A stretch of 64,000 bases of DNA from Paraburkholderia kururiensis (GCF_034424375.1 NZ_CP139965.1:4650001-4714000); one strand, 5' to 3'; counted from the first letter of the stretch, positions 25,460-34,889 are shown. The notes: generated from the sequence alone by a model not told the origin. Program-made: numbers and translations.

Positions 25460-26133
25460 TGCGGTGTTCCCTTCAACTGCGTCGACGGCACGAGCGTAGC
25501 GGAAGCGCCCGTGAGCGGTGCGGCACCGCCGTTACGCGGCGACAGCATGGCGCGCACGCGTCCTGTCGGATTGCCGGGGCCGGCCACGTCCTTGCCCGAC
25601 TTCGCAGTATAGAAATCGTTCTGGCCGTCGTAGGTGATCACGCTGCCGTGCACCTGGTCCATCACCGTGGAGAGACCTTGCAGGCGGCGCACGGTTGCGC
25701 GCGTCGTGAGCGTGGTGAGGTCCTGCTTGCCGTCGTAGTCGATGCGCTCGGCGTCGCCGTCGATGTATTCGTCCACGCCGTCGCGCTTCTGGCGGAAGTA
25801 CGCGAGGTTGTTGCCCGTCGACGTGCCCGTGGCGTACTGGTAGCCCTGCGGATCCTGATGTACCTCCACACGGTCGGCCTTGATCACGATCGTGCCTTTC
25901 GTGGCCACCACATGCCCTGTGAAGATGGTGACCTGCTTGAGGTCGTCGTACGTCATGTTGTCCGATTCGATGTTGAGCGGCTTGTCCTTGTCGGCGCGCT
26001 CGGCGTGTGCCGCGGGCACCACGCCGACGAGCGCGAGCACGAACGTCAGTGCCGCCAGCGCGGCAAAGCCGGTGCGGCGGACGCCGCCGGCCGCGCGATG
26101 GCCGGCTTCGAAACAGGGTAACGAGTGGTTCAT
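25456..26133 (-). CDS. lptA: Periplasmic LPS-bridge protein LptA
   Basis: A 225-residue exported protein. The signal peptide (hydrophobic FAALAALTFVLALVGVVPAAHA, cleavage after AHA) precedes the OstA-type beta-jellyroll: KPLNIESDNMTYDDLKQVTIF, GHVVATKGTIVIKADRVEV and the later VHGSVITYDGQNDFY. It forms the periplasmic filament that moves LPS from LptC to LptD. The C-terminal tail is Gly/Pro/Ala-rich. The N-terminal region is long, so a slightly later start is possible. It overlaps lptB by four bases and follows lptC by 32 bases. Confidence 0.93.
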   Translation of the reverse strand: MNHSLPCFEAGHRAAGGVRRTGFAALAALTFVLALVGVVPAAHAERADKDKPLNIESDNMTYDDLKQVTIFTGHVVATKGTIVIKADRVEVHQDPQGYQYATGTSTGNNLAYFRQKRDGVDEYIDGDAERIDYDGKQDLTTLTTRATVRRLQGLSTVMDQVHGSVITYDGQNDFYTAKSGKDVAGPGNPTGRVRAMLSPRNGGAAPLTGASATLVPSTQLKGTPQ

Positions 26134-26165
26134 GCAGTCGTGCCTGGAATGGATGACCCGGGCTG

Positions 26166-26765
26166 TCAGGAGGAGCCGCCGGAGTCGACCGGAGCAATCG
26201 AGCCGCGGACGTTGCCGAACAGCTGGATCACCCGGGTGACATTGTTGTAGTTCATGCCGTTGGTGGCCGTCATGACCGACTGGCCGCGCTGAAGTTTAAC
26301 CGGCTTTTCAGTCAGGATCACATCGTCGTTGACCAGCACGCGGAAATGCTCGGAATCGGCCTGCATCTGCGGGTCGCCGGCGCCCGGGGCGCGCACGATG
26401 CGTGCGTGGTCGTACATGTCCACGATCGACGCGTCGCCGTTCACCGTACCGCGCTCCGCCGTGGCCGTGACGATCGGCTTGCCCGGCTGGAACGCGCGCA
26501 CGGCCGGACTCGTGAGATCGCTGTTCTCGTCGTCTTCGTAATGGACGAGATGCGTGGCCGTGAGCCGGTATTGCGTGGCGCCCGACTGATCGAGTTCGGA
26601 CACCGAGAAGTTGTCGGCGAAATAGTCCGGCGTGTGCGTCTTCGGGCGTTGTACGCTTTCGTTCGGCCGCGGCAGCGTTGCCTGCAGCAGCCACCATGTG
26701 ATGCCGGCGAGCGCGGCCATGGCGACGACGGGAATCAGCGAGGTCCAGCGAAACGGCGCGTTCAT
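26166..26765 (-). CDS. lptC: LPS export system protein LptC
   Basis: A 199-residue bitopic protein: one N-terminal transmembrane helix (LIPVVAMAALAGITWWLL, about residues 10-27) anchors a periplasmic jellyroll domain (DYFADNFSVSELDQSGATQYRL, GTVNGDASIVDMYDHARIV, ANNGMNYNNVTRVIQLFGNVRG-like end). It passes LPS from LptFG to LptA. It overlaps kdsC by four bases (ATGA) and precedes lptA by 32 bases, in the usual kdsD-kdsC-lptC-lptA-lptB order. Confidence 0.94.
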   Translation of the reverse strand: MNAPFRWTSLIPVVAMAALAGITWWLLQATLPRPNESVQRPKTHTPDYFADNFSVSELDQSGATQYRLTATHLVHYEDDENSDLTSPAVRAFQPGKPIVTATAERGTVNGDASIVDMYDHARIVRAPGAGDPQMQADSEHFRVLVNDDVILTEKPVKLQRGQSVMTATNGMNYNNVTRVIQLFGNVRGSIAPVDSGGSS

Positions 26766-27310
26766 TCGTGTGCCGCTCCGCAGGCGGCCGCCAGCATCGC
26801 TTCATAGCGATGCTGGGCGCGCAGCAGCGCGTCGCACACCTCGCGCACGGCGCCGTGACCGCCCCGCGCTTCGCTCACCCAGTGTGCGCGTGCAATCACT
26901 TCGGGGTGCGCGTTCGCGGGCGCGGCAACGAAGCCGCAGCGGAGCATCACCGCGAGGTCGGGCCAGTCGTCGCCCATGTAGCCGCAGTCCTCAGGCGGGA
27001 TGCCCGTCTCTTTCAGCAGCCTGGCGAACGCCGTGAGCTTGTCTTCGATGCCTTGATGCACGTGCGTGATCTTGAGTTCCTCGGCACGGGACGCCACGAT
27101 GCCCGAACGCCGCCCCGTGATGATGGCCGTTTCGATGCCGGCGCGCTGCAGCAGCTTGAGGCCGTGGCCGTCCATCGAGTTGAACGACTTCATGGTGTCG
27201 CCGTTCGCGGTGAACATCAGACTGCCGTCGGTGAGCACGCCGTCCACGTCGAAAATCATCAGCCGCACACGGCTGGCGCGTTCGGTGGCGGTAAGGGCGG
27301 AGACGGCCAT
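26762..27310 (-). CDS. kdsC: 3-deoxy-D-manno-octulosonate 8-phosphate phosphatase
   Basis: A 182-residue HAD-family phosphatase releasing Kdo from Kdo 8-phosphate. MIFDVDGVLTDGSLMFTANGD holds the nucleophile Asp21 and Asp23, TGRRSGIVASRAEELKI is motif II, and YMGDDWPDLAVM is the motif IV acidic site. It is the tetrameric cap-less C0 type. Its ATG overlaps the kdsD stop by one base (TGATG) and it overlaps lptC by four. Confidence 0.96.
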   Translation of the reverse strand: MAVSALTATERASRVRLMIFDVDGVLTDGSLMFTANGDTMKSFNSMDGHGLKLLQRAGIETAIITGRRSGIVASRAEELKITHVHQGIEDKLTAFARLLKETGIPPEDCGYMGDDWPDLAVMLRCGFVAAPANAHPEVIARAHWVSEARGGHGAVREVCDALLRAQHRYEAMLAAACGAAHE

Positions 27311-28293
27311 CAGATCACCTTCTTCGAGAACAGATCGTGCATGTTGAGTGCGCCGATGAGCTTGCCGGCTTCATCGACCACGAGCATCTGATTGATCCGG
27401 TGGCGCTCCATCAGTTCCACGGCTTCCACGGCAAGGCGGTCGGCCGCGATGGTGCGCGGGCTGTGCGTCATGACCGAACCGATCGGCAGATCGCGGAAGT
27501 CGCCCACGCGTTCCAGCACGCGCCGCAGGTCGCCGTCCGTGAAAATGCCGAGCACGCGGTCCGTGTCGTCCACGATGGCCGTCATGCCCATGCGCTTGGC
27601 CGTGAGCTGGAACAGCGCATCGCGCACGGTGGCGCTTTGCGGCACCTTCGGAATCTGGTCGCCCGTGCGCATCACGTCGTGCACGTAGGTGAGCAGACGC
27701 CGGCCGAGCGCGCCGCCCGGATGCGAGCGGGCAAAGTCGTCGGCGCCGAAGCCGCGGGCGTCGAGCACGGCGACCGCGAGCGCATCGCCCAGCGCAAGCG
27801 CGGCCGTGGTGCTGGCCGTGGGCGCGAGATTGAGCGGGCAGGCTTCTTTCGATACCCCGGAGTTCAGGTGCACGTCGGCGAGCTTCGCGAGACTCGAACC
27901 CGGGCGGCCGGTTATGGCGATGAGCTTCGCGCCCAGCCGCTTGATGAGCGGCAAGATCGCGATCAACTCTTCGGATTCCCCTGAGTTGGACATCGCAATA
28001 AAGACATCGTCGGCAGTTACCATGCCGAGGTCGCCGTGGCTCGCTTCGGCGGGATGCACGAAGAACGCCGGCGTGCCGGTGGAGGCAAGCGTTGCCGCGA
28101 GTTTGCGCGCGATATGGCCTGACTTGCCGATGCCCGAAACGACCACGCGGCCACGGCAGCTGAGGATGAAATCGACCGCACCGACGAAGCCTTCGTCGAG
28201 CTGGTCGCGAAGCGAGCGCACGGCGTCAGCTTCGATGTCGAGCACGTCGCGAGCGAGCGCGAGTGCCCGATCGCCATTGATTTTCGCTATCAT
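27310..28293 (-). CDS. kdsD: D-arabinose-5-phosphate isomerase
   Basis: Interconverts ribulose 5-phosphate and arabinose 5-phosphate, the first step to Kdo. The 327-residue protein has an N-terminal SIS domain (GRVVVSGIGKSGHIARKLAATLASTGTPAFFVHP, MSNSGESEELIAIL) and two C-terminal CBS modules (DVMRTGDQIP and PIGSVMTHSPRTIA starts). It is first in the kdsD-kdsC-lptCAB unit and divergent from the antiporter gene across 158 bases with no other gene seen. Confidence 0.96.
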   Translation of the reverse strand: MIAKINGDRALALARDVLDIEADAVRSLRDQLDEGFVGAVDFILSCRGRVVVSGIGKSGHIARKLAATLASTGTPAFFVHPAEASHGDLGMVTADDVFIAMSNSGESEELIAILPLIKRLGAKLIAITGRPGSSLAKLADVHLNSGVSKEACPLNLAPTASTTAALALGDALAVAVLDARGFGADDFARSHPGGALGRRLLTYVHDVMRTGDQIPKVPQSATVRDALFQLTAKRMGMTAIVDDTDRVLGIFTDGDLRRVLERVGDFRDLPIGSVMTHSPRTIAADRLAVEAVELMERHRINQMLVVDEAGKLIGALNMHDLFSKKVI

Positions 28294-28451
28294 TCGCGGA
28301 GTATAGCAAAGGCGTTTGTTCGCCGCGCCGCGCGCCGACCGCGCGGCCGCTGCCTTCGCCGGCCGCTCGACCTTGTTGCGCCTGGGTCCCGCCGCAAGGC
28401 GTCCATGCCGCCGCGCAACGGTTCCGCTGACGAACGAGGACGCTTTTCACG

Positions 28452-30449
28452 ATGATCTCCCCGCTGGAAATGACGCTGTTTCTGCTGCTGGCCTCAGTGG
28501 CGGGCGTCGTTCTCTTCCGTTATCTGAATCTGCCACCCATGCTCGGCTACCTCTCGGTCGGCATCGTGGTGGGCCCGCACGCCTTCGGTATCGTCCCGGA
28601 TTCGCACGGCGCGCAGAACCTCGCCGAGTTCGGCGTGGTGTTCCTGATGTTTTCGATCGGGCTCGAGTTTTCGCTGGCGAAGCTGCGCTCCATGCGGCGC
28701 GCCGTGTTCGGGCTCGGCTTGCTGCAGGTGCTCGCGACCATTGCGATTGCCGTAGTGGTGGGCTTGGCGCTCGAGCGCTGGGTGCATATCACCTGGGAAG
28801 GGTGCGTCGCGCTGGGCGGCGCCATTGCGATGTCGTCCACGGCGATCGTGAGCAAGATGCTCGCGGAGCGGCTCGAACTGGAGTCCGCGCACGGCCGCAA
28901 CATCATGGGCGTGCTGTTGTTCCAGGATCTGGCCGTGGTGCCGCTTCTCATCGTCATTGCCGCGTTCGGCGGCGGCTCGGCTTCGCTGGTGGAGTCGCTC
29001 GGGCTTGCCGCGGTGAAGATCGTGGTGGCGCTCGCGCTGCTGCTGATCGTCGGTCAGCGTTTCATGACGCGCTGGTTCAACGTGGTGGCGCGGCGGCGCT
29101 CGCAGGAACTGTTCGTGCTGAACCTGCTGCTTGTCACGCTCGGCGCGGCGTTCATCACGGACAAGTTCGGCCTCTCGCTCGCGCTGGGCGCCTTCATTGC
29201 CGGCATGCTGATTTCGGAGACGCCGTACCGGCATCAGGTGGAAGAAGACATCAAGCCGTTTCGCGACGTGCTGCTCGGGCTCTTCTTCGTGACTACCGGC
29301 ATGCTGCTGGACCCGCGCGTGATCTGGGAGCATCCGTTGCTCGTGTTCGGCTTCCTGATCGTGCCGATGCTGCTGAAGGCGGTCATCATCACGGGGCTCG
29401 CGCGGCTCTTCGGCGCGCTGCCCGGCGTGGCGATGCGCACGGGGCTCGGGCTCGCGCAGGCCGGCGAATTCGGCTTCGTGCTGCTCAATCTGATACTCGA
29501 CAAGCATCTCGTGGACGCCACGCTGCTGCAGGCCATCCTCGCCGCGATGCTGCTCTCGATGCTTGCTGCGCCGTTCGTCATCCAGAACGCCGACCGCATC
29601 GTGCTCAGGCTTTCGTCTACGGAATGGATGCAGCAGTCGTTGCAGATGACGCGCATCGCCACGCAAAGCCTCAAGCAGAGTGGGCACGTCATCATCTGCG
29701 GCTATGGACGGTCCGGCCAGAACCTCGCGCGCATGCTGGAACACGAGGGGCTCTCGTACGTCGCGCTCGACCTCGATCCCGACCGCGTGACGGCCGCTGC
29801 GGCGGCGGGCGAGTCGGTGGTGTTCGGCGACGCGGCCCGTCGTGAATCGCTCGTGGCCGCGGGCGTGCATCGCGCGGCGGCCATCGCGATCACCTACGCG
29901 AACACGCCTTCGGCGCTGCGCGTGCTGCACAACATCCACGAACTCGAACCGACGCTGCCCGTCATCGTGCGCACCGTCGACGACTCCGATCTCGAAAAGC
30001 TGCTCGCCTCGGGTGCGACCGAGGTGATTCCCGAGATCGTCGAAGGCAGCCTGATGCTGGCGTCGCACACGCTCGTGGTGATGGGCGTGCCGATGCGGCG
30101 CGTGGTGCGGCGGGTCGAGGAAATGCGCGATCAGCGCTACAGCCTGCTGCGCGGCTACTTCCACGGTGCCGACGACGCGGACGTGGACGACGGTCACGAG
30201 CAGGTGCGGCTACAATCGGTGCCGATCGACGCGAAGGCCGACGCCGTGGGCCGCACGCTCGCCGAGCTGGGCCTCGCGGACATGGGCGTCGAAGTGACGG
30301 CGATCCGCAGGCACGGCATTCGCGGCGTGGAACCCGACCCGTCGACGAAGCTGCGGGCGAGCGACATCGTCGTGCTGCGAGGATTACCCGAGCAACTGGC
30401 CGAAGCGGAAGAGCGCCTTTCGCGGCGGGGCCGGGCCGCCGCAGCCTGA
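28452..30449 (+). CDS. CPA2-family cation:proton antiporter with TrkA domains (KefB/YbaL-like)
   Basis: A 665-residue inner-membrane protein. About 12 hydrophobic segments fill residues 1-390, including the CPA2 motifs PPMLGYLSVGIVVGPHAFG and GGAIAMSSTAIVSKMLAE. A cytoplasmic TrkA-N (RCK) domain begins near 411 with HVIICGYGRSGQNLARML (Rossmann GxGxxG) and a TrkA-C domain lies near 570-655. Such proteins export potassium or other monovalent cations against protons and are gated by nucleotides or glutathione. Substrate cannot be fixed from sequence. GACGAACGAGGA precedes the ATG. Confidence 0.88.
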   Translation: MISPLEMTLFLLLASVAGVVLFRYLNLPPMLGYLSVGIVVGPHAFGIVPDSHGAQNLAEFGVVFLMFSIGLEFSLAKLRSMRRAVFGLGLLQVLATIAIAVVVGLALERWVHITWEGCVALGGAIAMSSTAIVSKMLAERLELESAHGRNIMGVLLFQDLAVVPLLIVIAAFGGGSASLVESLGLAAVKIVVALALLLIVGQRFMTRWFNVVARRRSQELFVLNLLLVTLGAAFITDKFGLSLALGAFIAGMLISETPYRHQVEEDIKPFRDVLLGLFFVTTGMLLDPRVIWEHPLLVFGFLIVPMLLKAVIITGLARLFGALPGVAMRTGLGLAQAGEFGFVLLNLILDKHLVDATLLQAILAAMLLSMLAAPFVIQNADRIVLRLSSTEWMQQSLQMTRIATQSLKQSGHVIICGYGRSGQNLARMLEHEGLSYVALDLDPDRVTAAAAAGESVVFGDAARRESLVAAGVHRAAAIAITYANTPSALRVLHNIHELEPTLPVIVRTVDDSDLEKLLASGATEVIPEIVEGSLMLASHTLVVMGVPMRRVVRRVEEMRDQRYSLLRGYFHGADDADVDDGHEQVRLQSVPIDAKADAVGRTLAELGLADMGVEVTAIRRHGIRGVEPDPSTKLRASDIVVLRGLPEQLAEAEERLSRRGRAAAA

Positions 30450-30577
30450 CAGCACGCATGCAGTCGCCGGAAACATCGCGAGCCGCCGTTGCCGGCGCTT
30501 CGAGCCGGCGCGGCACGCTGCCGGCGCGCCTTTGGCACCCGAACACTCACCATTGAATTGATCCACCGGGAGACATC

Positions 30578-31144
30578 ATGTCCCAAGCGCCCGCGAACGC
30601 GCGGCTCGACGCAGCCCAGTTCGTCAAAGACCAGATCCGCACGGTGCCCGACTGGCCCCAGCCCGGCGTGCAGTTTCGCGACATCACGCCGCTTTTGCAG
30701 AGCGCAAAGGCGCTGCGCGTGCTGATCGACCTGTTCGTGCAGCGTTATATCGACGCGCGGCTCGACTACGTTGCCGGGCTGGACGCGCGCGGCTTCATCA
30801 TCGGGCCGATTCTCGCGTACGAGCTGAACCTGGGCTTCATTCCCATTCGCAAGGTGGGCAAGCTGCCGTACCGCACGGTGTCGGAGTCGTATCAGCTCGA
30901 ATACGGCGCGGCGACCGTGGAGATTCACGAGGACGCGTGCGGCGCGGGCGACCGCATCGTGATCGTGGACGACCTGATTGCGACCGGCGGCACGATGATG
31001 GCCGGCAAGAAGCTGCTGGAGCGGCTGGGCGCCGTGGTGGTGGAGGGCGCCGCGATCATCGATTTGCCTGACCTGGGCGGCTCGCAGCTCTTGCGTGCCG
31101 CCGGCCTGCCGCTCTACACCGTGACCGAATTCGGCGGCCACTGA
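30578..31144 (+). CDS. apt: Adenine phosphoribosyltransferase
   Basis: A 188-residue type I phosphoribosyltransferase that salvages adenine to AMP with PRPP. VPDWPQPGVQFRDITPLLQ is the family start, GLDARGFIIGPILAYEL and GFIPIRKVGKLPYRTVSESY are substrate-binding regions, and RIVIVDDLIATGGTMMAG is the PRPP-binding motif. CCGGGAGACATC precedes the ATG. It follows the antiporter by 128 bases in the same direction. Confidence 0.96.
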   Translation: MSQAPANARLDAAQFVKDQIRTVPDWPQPGVQFRDITPLLQSAKALRVLIDLFVQRYIDARLDYVAGLDARGFIIGPILAYELNLGFIPIRKVGKLPYRTVSESYQLEYGAATVEIHEDACGAGDRIVIVDDLIATGGTMMAGKKLLERLGAVVVEGAAIIDLPDLGGSQLLRAAGLPLYTVTEFGGH

Positions 31145-31269
31145 GTTACCCGGCCGGGTTCGATCGGGTTACCGATTGAGCCCCGGCTGGTTCGCTGACG
31201 CGGGCGGTTCTGTTGCCTGCAGTTCATCCCCACCGCAATCGCTGCCGCCATCGGCCCGACGCTACGATC

Positions 31270-31884
31270 ATGCCCAACTTCCTGCTCTTTCTCGCCACCT
31301 CGATCGCCATCACGCTGGCGCCCGGCCCCGACAACCTCCAGGTGCTGGCGCGCGGCATCTCGCAGGGCCGTGCGGCCGGGCTCGTCGCTGCTCTCGGTTT
31401 TGCGGCGGGCGTGACGTTCCACACCACGCTTGCGGCGCTGGGCGTTGCGGCGGTGCTGCGCTCGTCTCCGGTGGCGTTTCAGGTCATCAAGCTCGCGGGC
31501 GCCGCGTATCTGGTCTGGATCGGCATCAAGGCGCTGCGCAGCCAGGGGCTCGCCACGGCACACGAGCGGCCGCGCCAACCGCTCGCCACGATCTTCCGGC
31601 AGAGCGTGCTCGGCAACATGCTGAATCCGAAAGTGACGCTCTTCTTCGTGGTGTTCCTGCCGCAGTTCGTGGACATGCACGGCGCGCAGAGCGTCACGCT
31701 GCAAATGCTCGAACTCGGCGCGCTCTTCATGTTGCAGACCGTGGTGGTGTTCTCGGCGTTCGGCGTCTGCGCGGGCATGATCGGCACGTGGCTCAAACGC
31801 CGGCCACGCGTGGGCGTGTGGCTCGATCGCGTGGCGGGCGCCACTTTCATCGCGATCGGCATTCGCGTCGCGTTGCGCGACTGA
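31270..31884 (+). CDS. LysE-family amino-acid exporter
   Basis: A 204-residue inner-membrane protein with about five to six hydrophobic segments. The start MPNFLLFLATSIAITLAPGP and the following LVAALGFAAGVTFHTTLA, VIKLAGAAYLVWIGIKAL and NMLNPKVTLFFVVFLPQFVD are LysE/RhtB family hallmarks. Members export lysine, threonine, homoserine or related compounds; the substrate here is unknown. The ATG at 31270 begins the first membrane segment. A Nudix gene follows by 14 bases. Confidence 0.87.
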   Translation: MPNFLLFLATSIAITLAPGPDNLQVLARGISQGRAAGLVAALGFAAGVTFHTTLAALGVAAVLRSSPVAFQVIKLAGAAYLVWIGIKALRSQGLATAHERPRQPLATIFRQSVLGNMLNPKVTLFFVVFLPQFVDMHGAQSVTLQMLELGALFMLQTVVVFSAFGVCAGMIGTWLKRRPRVGVWLDRVAGATFIAIGIRVALRD

Positions 31885-31898
31885 GCAGGAGGTCGTCT

Positions 31899-32744
31899 AT
31901 GAGCTTGCCGTGCATCGTCGCCGCGCGCCGCTTCGACCCGAACGCGCATCTGCCCTTCTATATCGGCGCGGAACGCGTGGGCTGGGTGCGTCGCACCGAC
32001 GCGCCGCTGCTCGCACGCTGGCCGGACGTGTTCGAGATCGACACCGCGCGCATCGCCCTGTCGGCGGCGTTTTCCACGGTGGATCTGCGCAGCGCGGCGC
32101 TGGGTGCTGTCATCGGCGCGCTCGCGGCGGAAGGGCGCATTCCGGGCTGGCGCGACGAAACCTACGCGATCCGCAATGCGTTCGATGCCGCGCCGCTCGC
32201 CTATATCGAGCGCGCCGCCTCGCGCTTCTTCGGCACCATGACTTACGCGGTGCACCTGAACGGCGTCGTAGAATACGCGGCCGGCGCGCCGCAGCTCTGG
32301 ATCGCCCGGCGCAGCGAAACCAAGGCGACCGATCCGGGCATGCTCGACAATGTCGTGGCGGGCGGCATCGGCTGGGGTTTCGGCATCGAGGCCACGATCG
32401 TGAAGGAGTGCTGGGAAGAGGCGGGTATTGGCGAGGACATCGCCGCGCAGGCCGCGCCGGGGCGCACGGTGCACGTGCTGCAATCGCTTCCCGAGGGCAC
32501 GCAGGCCGAGCAGATCTTCGTCTACGACCTCGCGCTGCCCGCGGATTTCGCGCCGCTCAATCAGGATGGCGAAGTGGGCGAACATCGCCTCGCGCGCATT
32601 GACGAAGTGGCGCGCTGGATCGAAGAAGGCGCCATGACGGTGGATGCCAGTCTCGCGACGCTCGATTGCCTCTTGCGCCGCCGCTGGATCGATCCGGACG
32701 CATGCGCGGGTATCGACGCGTTGTTCGCGCCGCCGGCGCCCTGA
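31899..32744 (+). CDS. Nudix hydrolase with N-terminal DUF4743 domain
   Basis: A 281-residue two-domain protein. The N-terminal half (HLPFYIGAERVGWVRR, FEIDTARIALSAAF) resembles DUF4743, found in front of Nudix domains related to thiamine-pyrophosphokinase-associated proteins such as yeast YJR142W. The Nudix box reads GGIGWGFGIEATIVKECWEE: the KECWEEAGI end is intact, with Lys for Arg, but the first conserved Glu is apparently replaced. Members hydrolyse damaged thiamine-type or nucleoside diphosphates; activity here is uncertain. AGGAGGTC precedes the ATG. Probably cotranscribed with the LysE gene. Confidence 0.82.
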   Translation: MSLPCIVAARRFDPNAHLPFYIGAERVGWVRRTDAPLLARWPDVFEIDTARIALSAAFSTVDLRSAALGAVIGALAAEGRIPGWRDETYAIRNAFDAAPLAYIERAASRFFGTMTYAVHLNGVVEYAAGAPQLWIARRSETKATDPGMLDNVVAGGIGWGFGIEATIVKECWEEAGIGEDIAAQAAPGRTVHVLQSLPEGTQAEQIFVYDLALPADFAPLNQDGEVGEHRLARIDEVARWIEEGAMTVDASLATLDCLLRRRWIDPDACAGIDALFAPPAP

Positions 32745-32823
32745 ACGCCGGACCGCGCCGCAGCGGCCCGCACGCCGCACAATCAGTCAGTTCAAAGCAA
32801 CAGGAAAGGGGGGCACCGCGGTT

Positions 32824-33693
32824 ATGTCGACCGAACACAGCTTCATTCTCAAATTGTCGTGCGCCGACAGGCCCGGCATCGTTCACGCGGTGTCCGGCTT
32901 CCTGTTCGAGCGCGGCGCCAACATTCTCGACTCCGCGCAATTCGGCGACAGCCGCACCGGCGATTTCTTCATGCGCGTGCACTTCCAGCAAGTGGGCGGC
33001 GACCCCGGGCTCGAAGCGCTGCGCGCCTCTTTCGATACGCTCGCCGCGCAGTTCGGCATGCGCTGGGAGGTGCACGACGCGTCGGTGAAGCCGCGCGTGG
33101 TGATCATGGTGTCGAAGATCGGCCACTGCCTGAACGACCTGCTGTTCCGCTACCGCACGGGGCAGCTGCCCATCGAGATTCCCGCCATCATCTCGAACCA
33201 TAAGGACTTCTATCAGCTGGCTGCGAGCTACAACATTCCGTTCCATCACTTCCCGCTGACGTCCTCTGCGGACGAAGCGAAGTCCGCGCAGGAAGCGCGC
33301 GTGCTGCAAGTGATCGACGAGCATCAGGCCGACCTCGTCGTGCTCGCGCGCTACATGCAGATTCTGTCGCCGCAGTTGTGCGGGCGCCTCGCGGGCCGCG
33401 CAATCAACATCCACCACTCGTTCCTGCCGAGCTTCAAGGGTGCCAAGCCCTACTACCAGGCGTTCGACCGCGGCGTGAAGCTGATCGGCGCAACGGCGCA
33501 CTACGTGACGACGGACCTCGACGAAGGCCCGATCATCGAGCAGGAAGTGGAGCGCGTGGACCACAGCATGACGCCGGAACAGCTCACGGCGATTGGGCGC
33601 GACGTGGAGTGCGTGACGCTCGCGCGTGCCGTGAAGTGGCACATCGAGCATCGCATCCTGCTGAACGGCAGCAGGACGGTGGTGTTTCGCTGA
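32824..33693 (+). CDS. purU: Formyltetrahydrofolate deformylase
   Basis: Hydrolyses 10-formyl-THF to formate and THF, balancing the one-carbon pool. The 289-residue protein has an N-terminal ACT domain (ILKLSCADRPGIVHAVSGFL, residues 8-27) that senses Met/Gly in E. coli, then a formyltransferase domain with INIHHSFLPSFKGAKPYY (catalytic Asn195/His region) and YVTTDLDEGPIIEQEVERV carrying the Asp. AGGAAAGGGG precedes the start. It is convergent with the AI-2E-family gene, with a strong hairpin between. Confidence 0.96.
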   Translation: MSTEHSFILKLSCADRPGIVHAVSGFLFERGANILDSAQFGDSRTGDFFMRVHFQQVGGDPGLEALRASFDTLAAQFGMRWEVHDASVKPRVVIMVSKIGHCLNDLLFRYRTGQLPIEIPAIISNHKDFYQLAASYNIPFHHFPLTSSADEAKSAQEARVLQVIDEHQADLVVLARYMQILSPQLCGRLAGRAINIHHSFLPSFKGAKPYYQAFDRGVKLIGATAHYVTTDLDEGPIIEQEVERVDHSMTPEQLTAIGRDVECVTLARAVKWHIEHRILLNGSRTVVFR

Positions 33694-33701
33694 TTGGACG
33701 C

Positions 33702-33745
33702 GGACACGGCGGCAGTGCGGGCCATCTAGCCGCGCCGCCGTGTCC
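33702..33745. terminator. 12-bp hairpin between convergent purU and the AI-2E-family gene
   Basis: GGACACGGCGGC pairs perfectly with GCCGCCGTGTCC, and the 20-base loop can itself close with GCGG/CCGC. It lies between the two stop codons. No T-run is present, so it may slow or stabilise both 3' ends rather than act as a classic terminator. Confidence 0.5.
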
Positions 33746-33754
33746 CGATGCGGG

Positions 33755-34840
33755 CTAGACGAGCCGCAGATAGATGAGTTCGCGCTTGATGTACGCGTAG
33801 AACACGGGCGCTGCAATGACGCCCGGAATGCCGAACGCGGCTTCCATGATCAGCATCGCGACCAGCAGTTCCCACGCGCGCGCCTCGATCTGGCCGCCCA
33901 CGATGCGCGCGTTCAGGAAGTATTCGAGCTTGTGAATCAGGATCAGGAACGCCAGCGACATGACGGCCGCCGGCAGGCTCACCGTGAGCGCAATGGCCAC
34001 GATCACCGTGTTCGAAATCAGATTGCCGATCACCGGCAACAGGCCCACCACGAACGTGAAGACGACGAGCGTCTTGGAAAGCGGTAGCGGCGCGTGGACC
34101 ACCGGCAGAATCAGCAGCAGATAGATGCCGGTGAACGTGGCGTTGATGGCCGAAATCTTCACCTGCGCGAACACGATGCGGCGGAACGCGTCGGCAAAGC
34201 GCGCGACGCGCGTGACGAAGGCTTTGGCAAGCGGCAGCCGCTGGCTATGCCGTTGAGCCCCCACGGCGATGATGGCGCCGATGATCATGCCGATCACCAC
34301 GTGCCCGAAAATACGCGCCGCGCTCTTGCCGCCCTGCTGCAGGGTGCTCGCATGGGCTTGCATGAGCGCTGCGGCCTTCGCTTTCATCTGGTCGGTATCG
34401 ACGGGCAGGTAGGCCGCAATGGCTTCCGGGATTCGGCCACGCGCCTGATCGATGAATTGCATCATCTGGTCGAGCACTTTTTGCACGCTCGGCACGTCGC
34501 TTTCGAAGTGTTCGATGATGCCGATCGTGATGCCCGTGAGCGCGCCCACGATCACCGTGGCGACCAGCACCACGGAGGCCCAGCGCGCCCGCTGGCTCGA
34601 CATGCGGCGCTCGATGAGCGGCGCTATGGTGTGCACGAGTTGAAAGACGAGCATGCCGGCGAGCAGCGCGCCCAGCAGCTTCAGGTGAAGCACCGCCCAC
34701 ATCGCGAAGAGCGCGACGATGTAGCTGCCGATTTCCACCGCCGACAGCTTCGGCAGGCTCATGTCGCTCGTCAGTCTGACCGGGCGCGGGCGCAGGTCCT
34801 GCACTTGTCCTTCCTCGGACACCTCGTTGCGCTTGGCCAT
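33755..34840 (-). CDS. AI-2E transporter family (PerM/TqsA-like) permease
   Basis: A 361-residue membrane protein: paired N-terminal helices (IGSYIVALFAMWAVLHLKLLGALLAGMLVFQLV), a helix before a soluble amphipathic segment (FESDVPSVQKVLDQMMQFI), and a helix-rich C-terminal half ending with LLVAMLIMEAAFGIPGVIAAP. This is the UPF0118/AI-2E pattern. Members export quorum signal, sodium or other ions; the substrate here is not known. The ATG at 34840 gives a Lys/Arg/Glu-rich cytoplasmic start; the longer frame overlaps uvrA. It follows uvrA on the same strand. Confidence 0.82.
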   Translation of the reverse strand: MAKRNEVSEEGQVQDLRPRPVRLTSDMSLPKLSAVEIGSYIVALFAMWAVLHLKLLGALLAGMLVFQLVHTIAPLIERRMSSQRARWASVVLVATVIVGALTGITIGIIEHFESDVPSVQKVLDQMMQFIDQARGRIPEAIAAYLPVDTDQMKAKAAALMQAHASTLQQGGKSAARIFGHVVIGMIIGAIIAVGAQRHSQRLPLAKAFVTRVARFADAFRRIVFAQVKISAINATFTGIYLLLILPVVHAPLPLSKTLVVFTFVVGLLPVIGNLISNTVIVAIALTVSLPAAVMSLAFLILIHKLEYFLNARIVGGQIEARAWELLVAMLIMEAAFGIPGVIAAPVFYAYIKRELIYLRLV

Positions 34841-34889
34841 CGTTCCTTCACTCTCCAACCTCGGGTTTTCCCGCTGGGGGACTTCCCAT

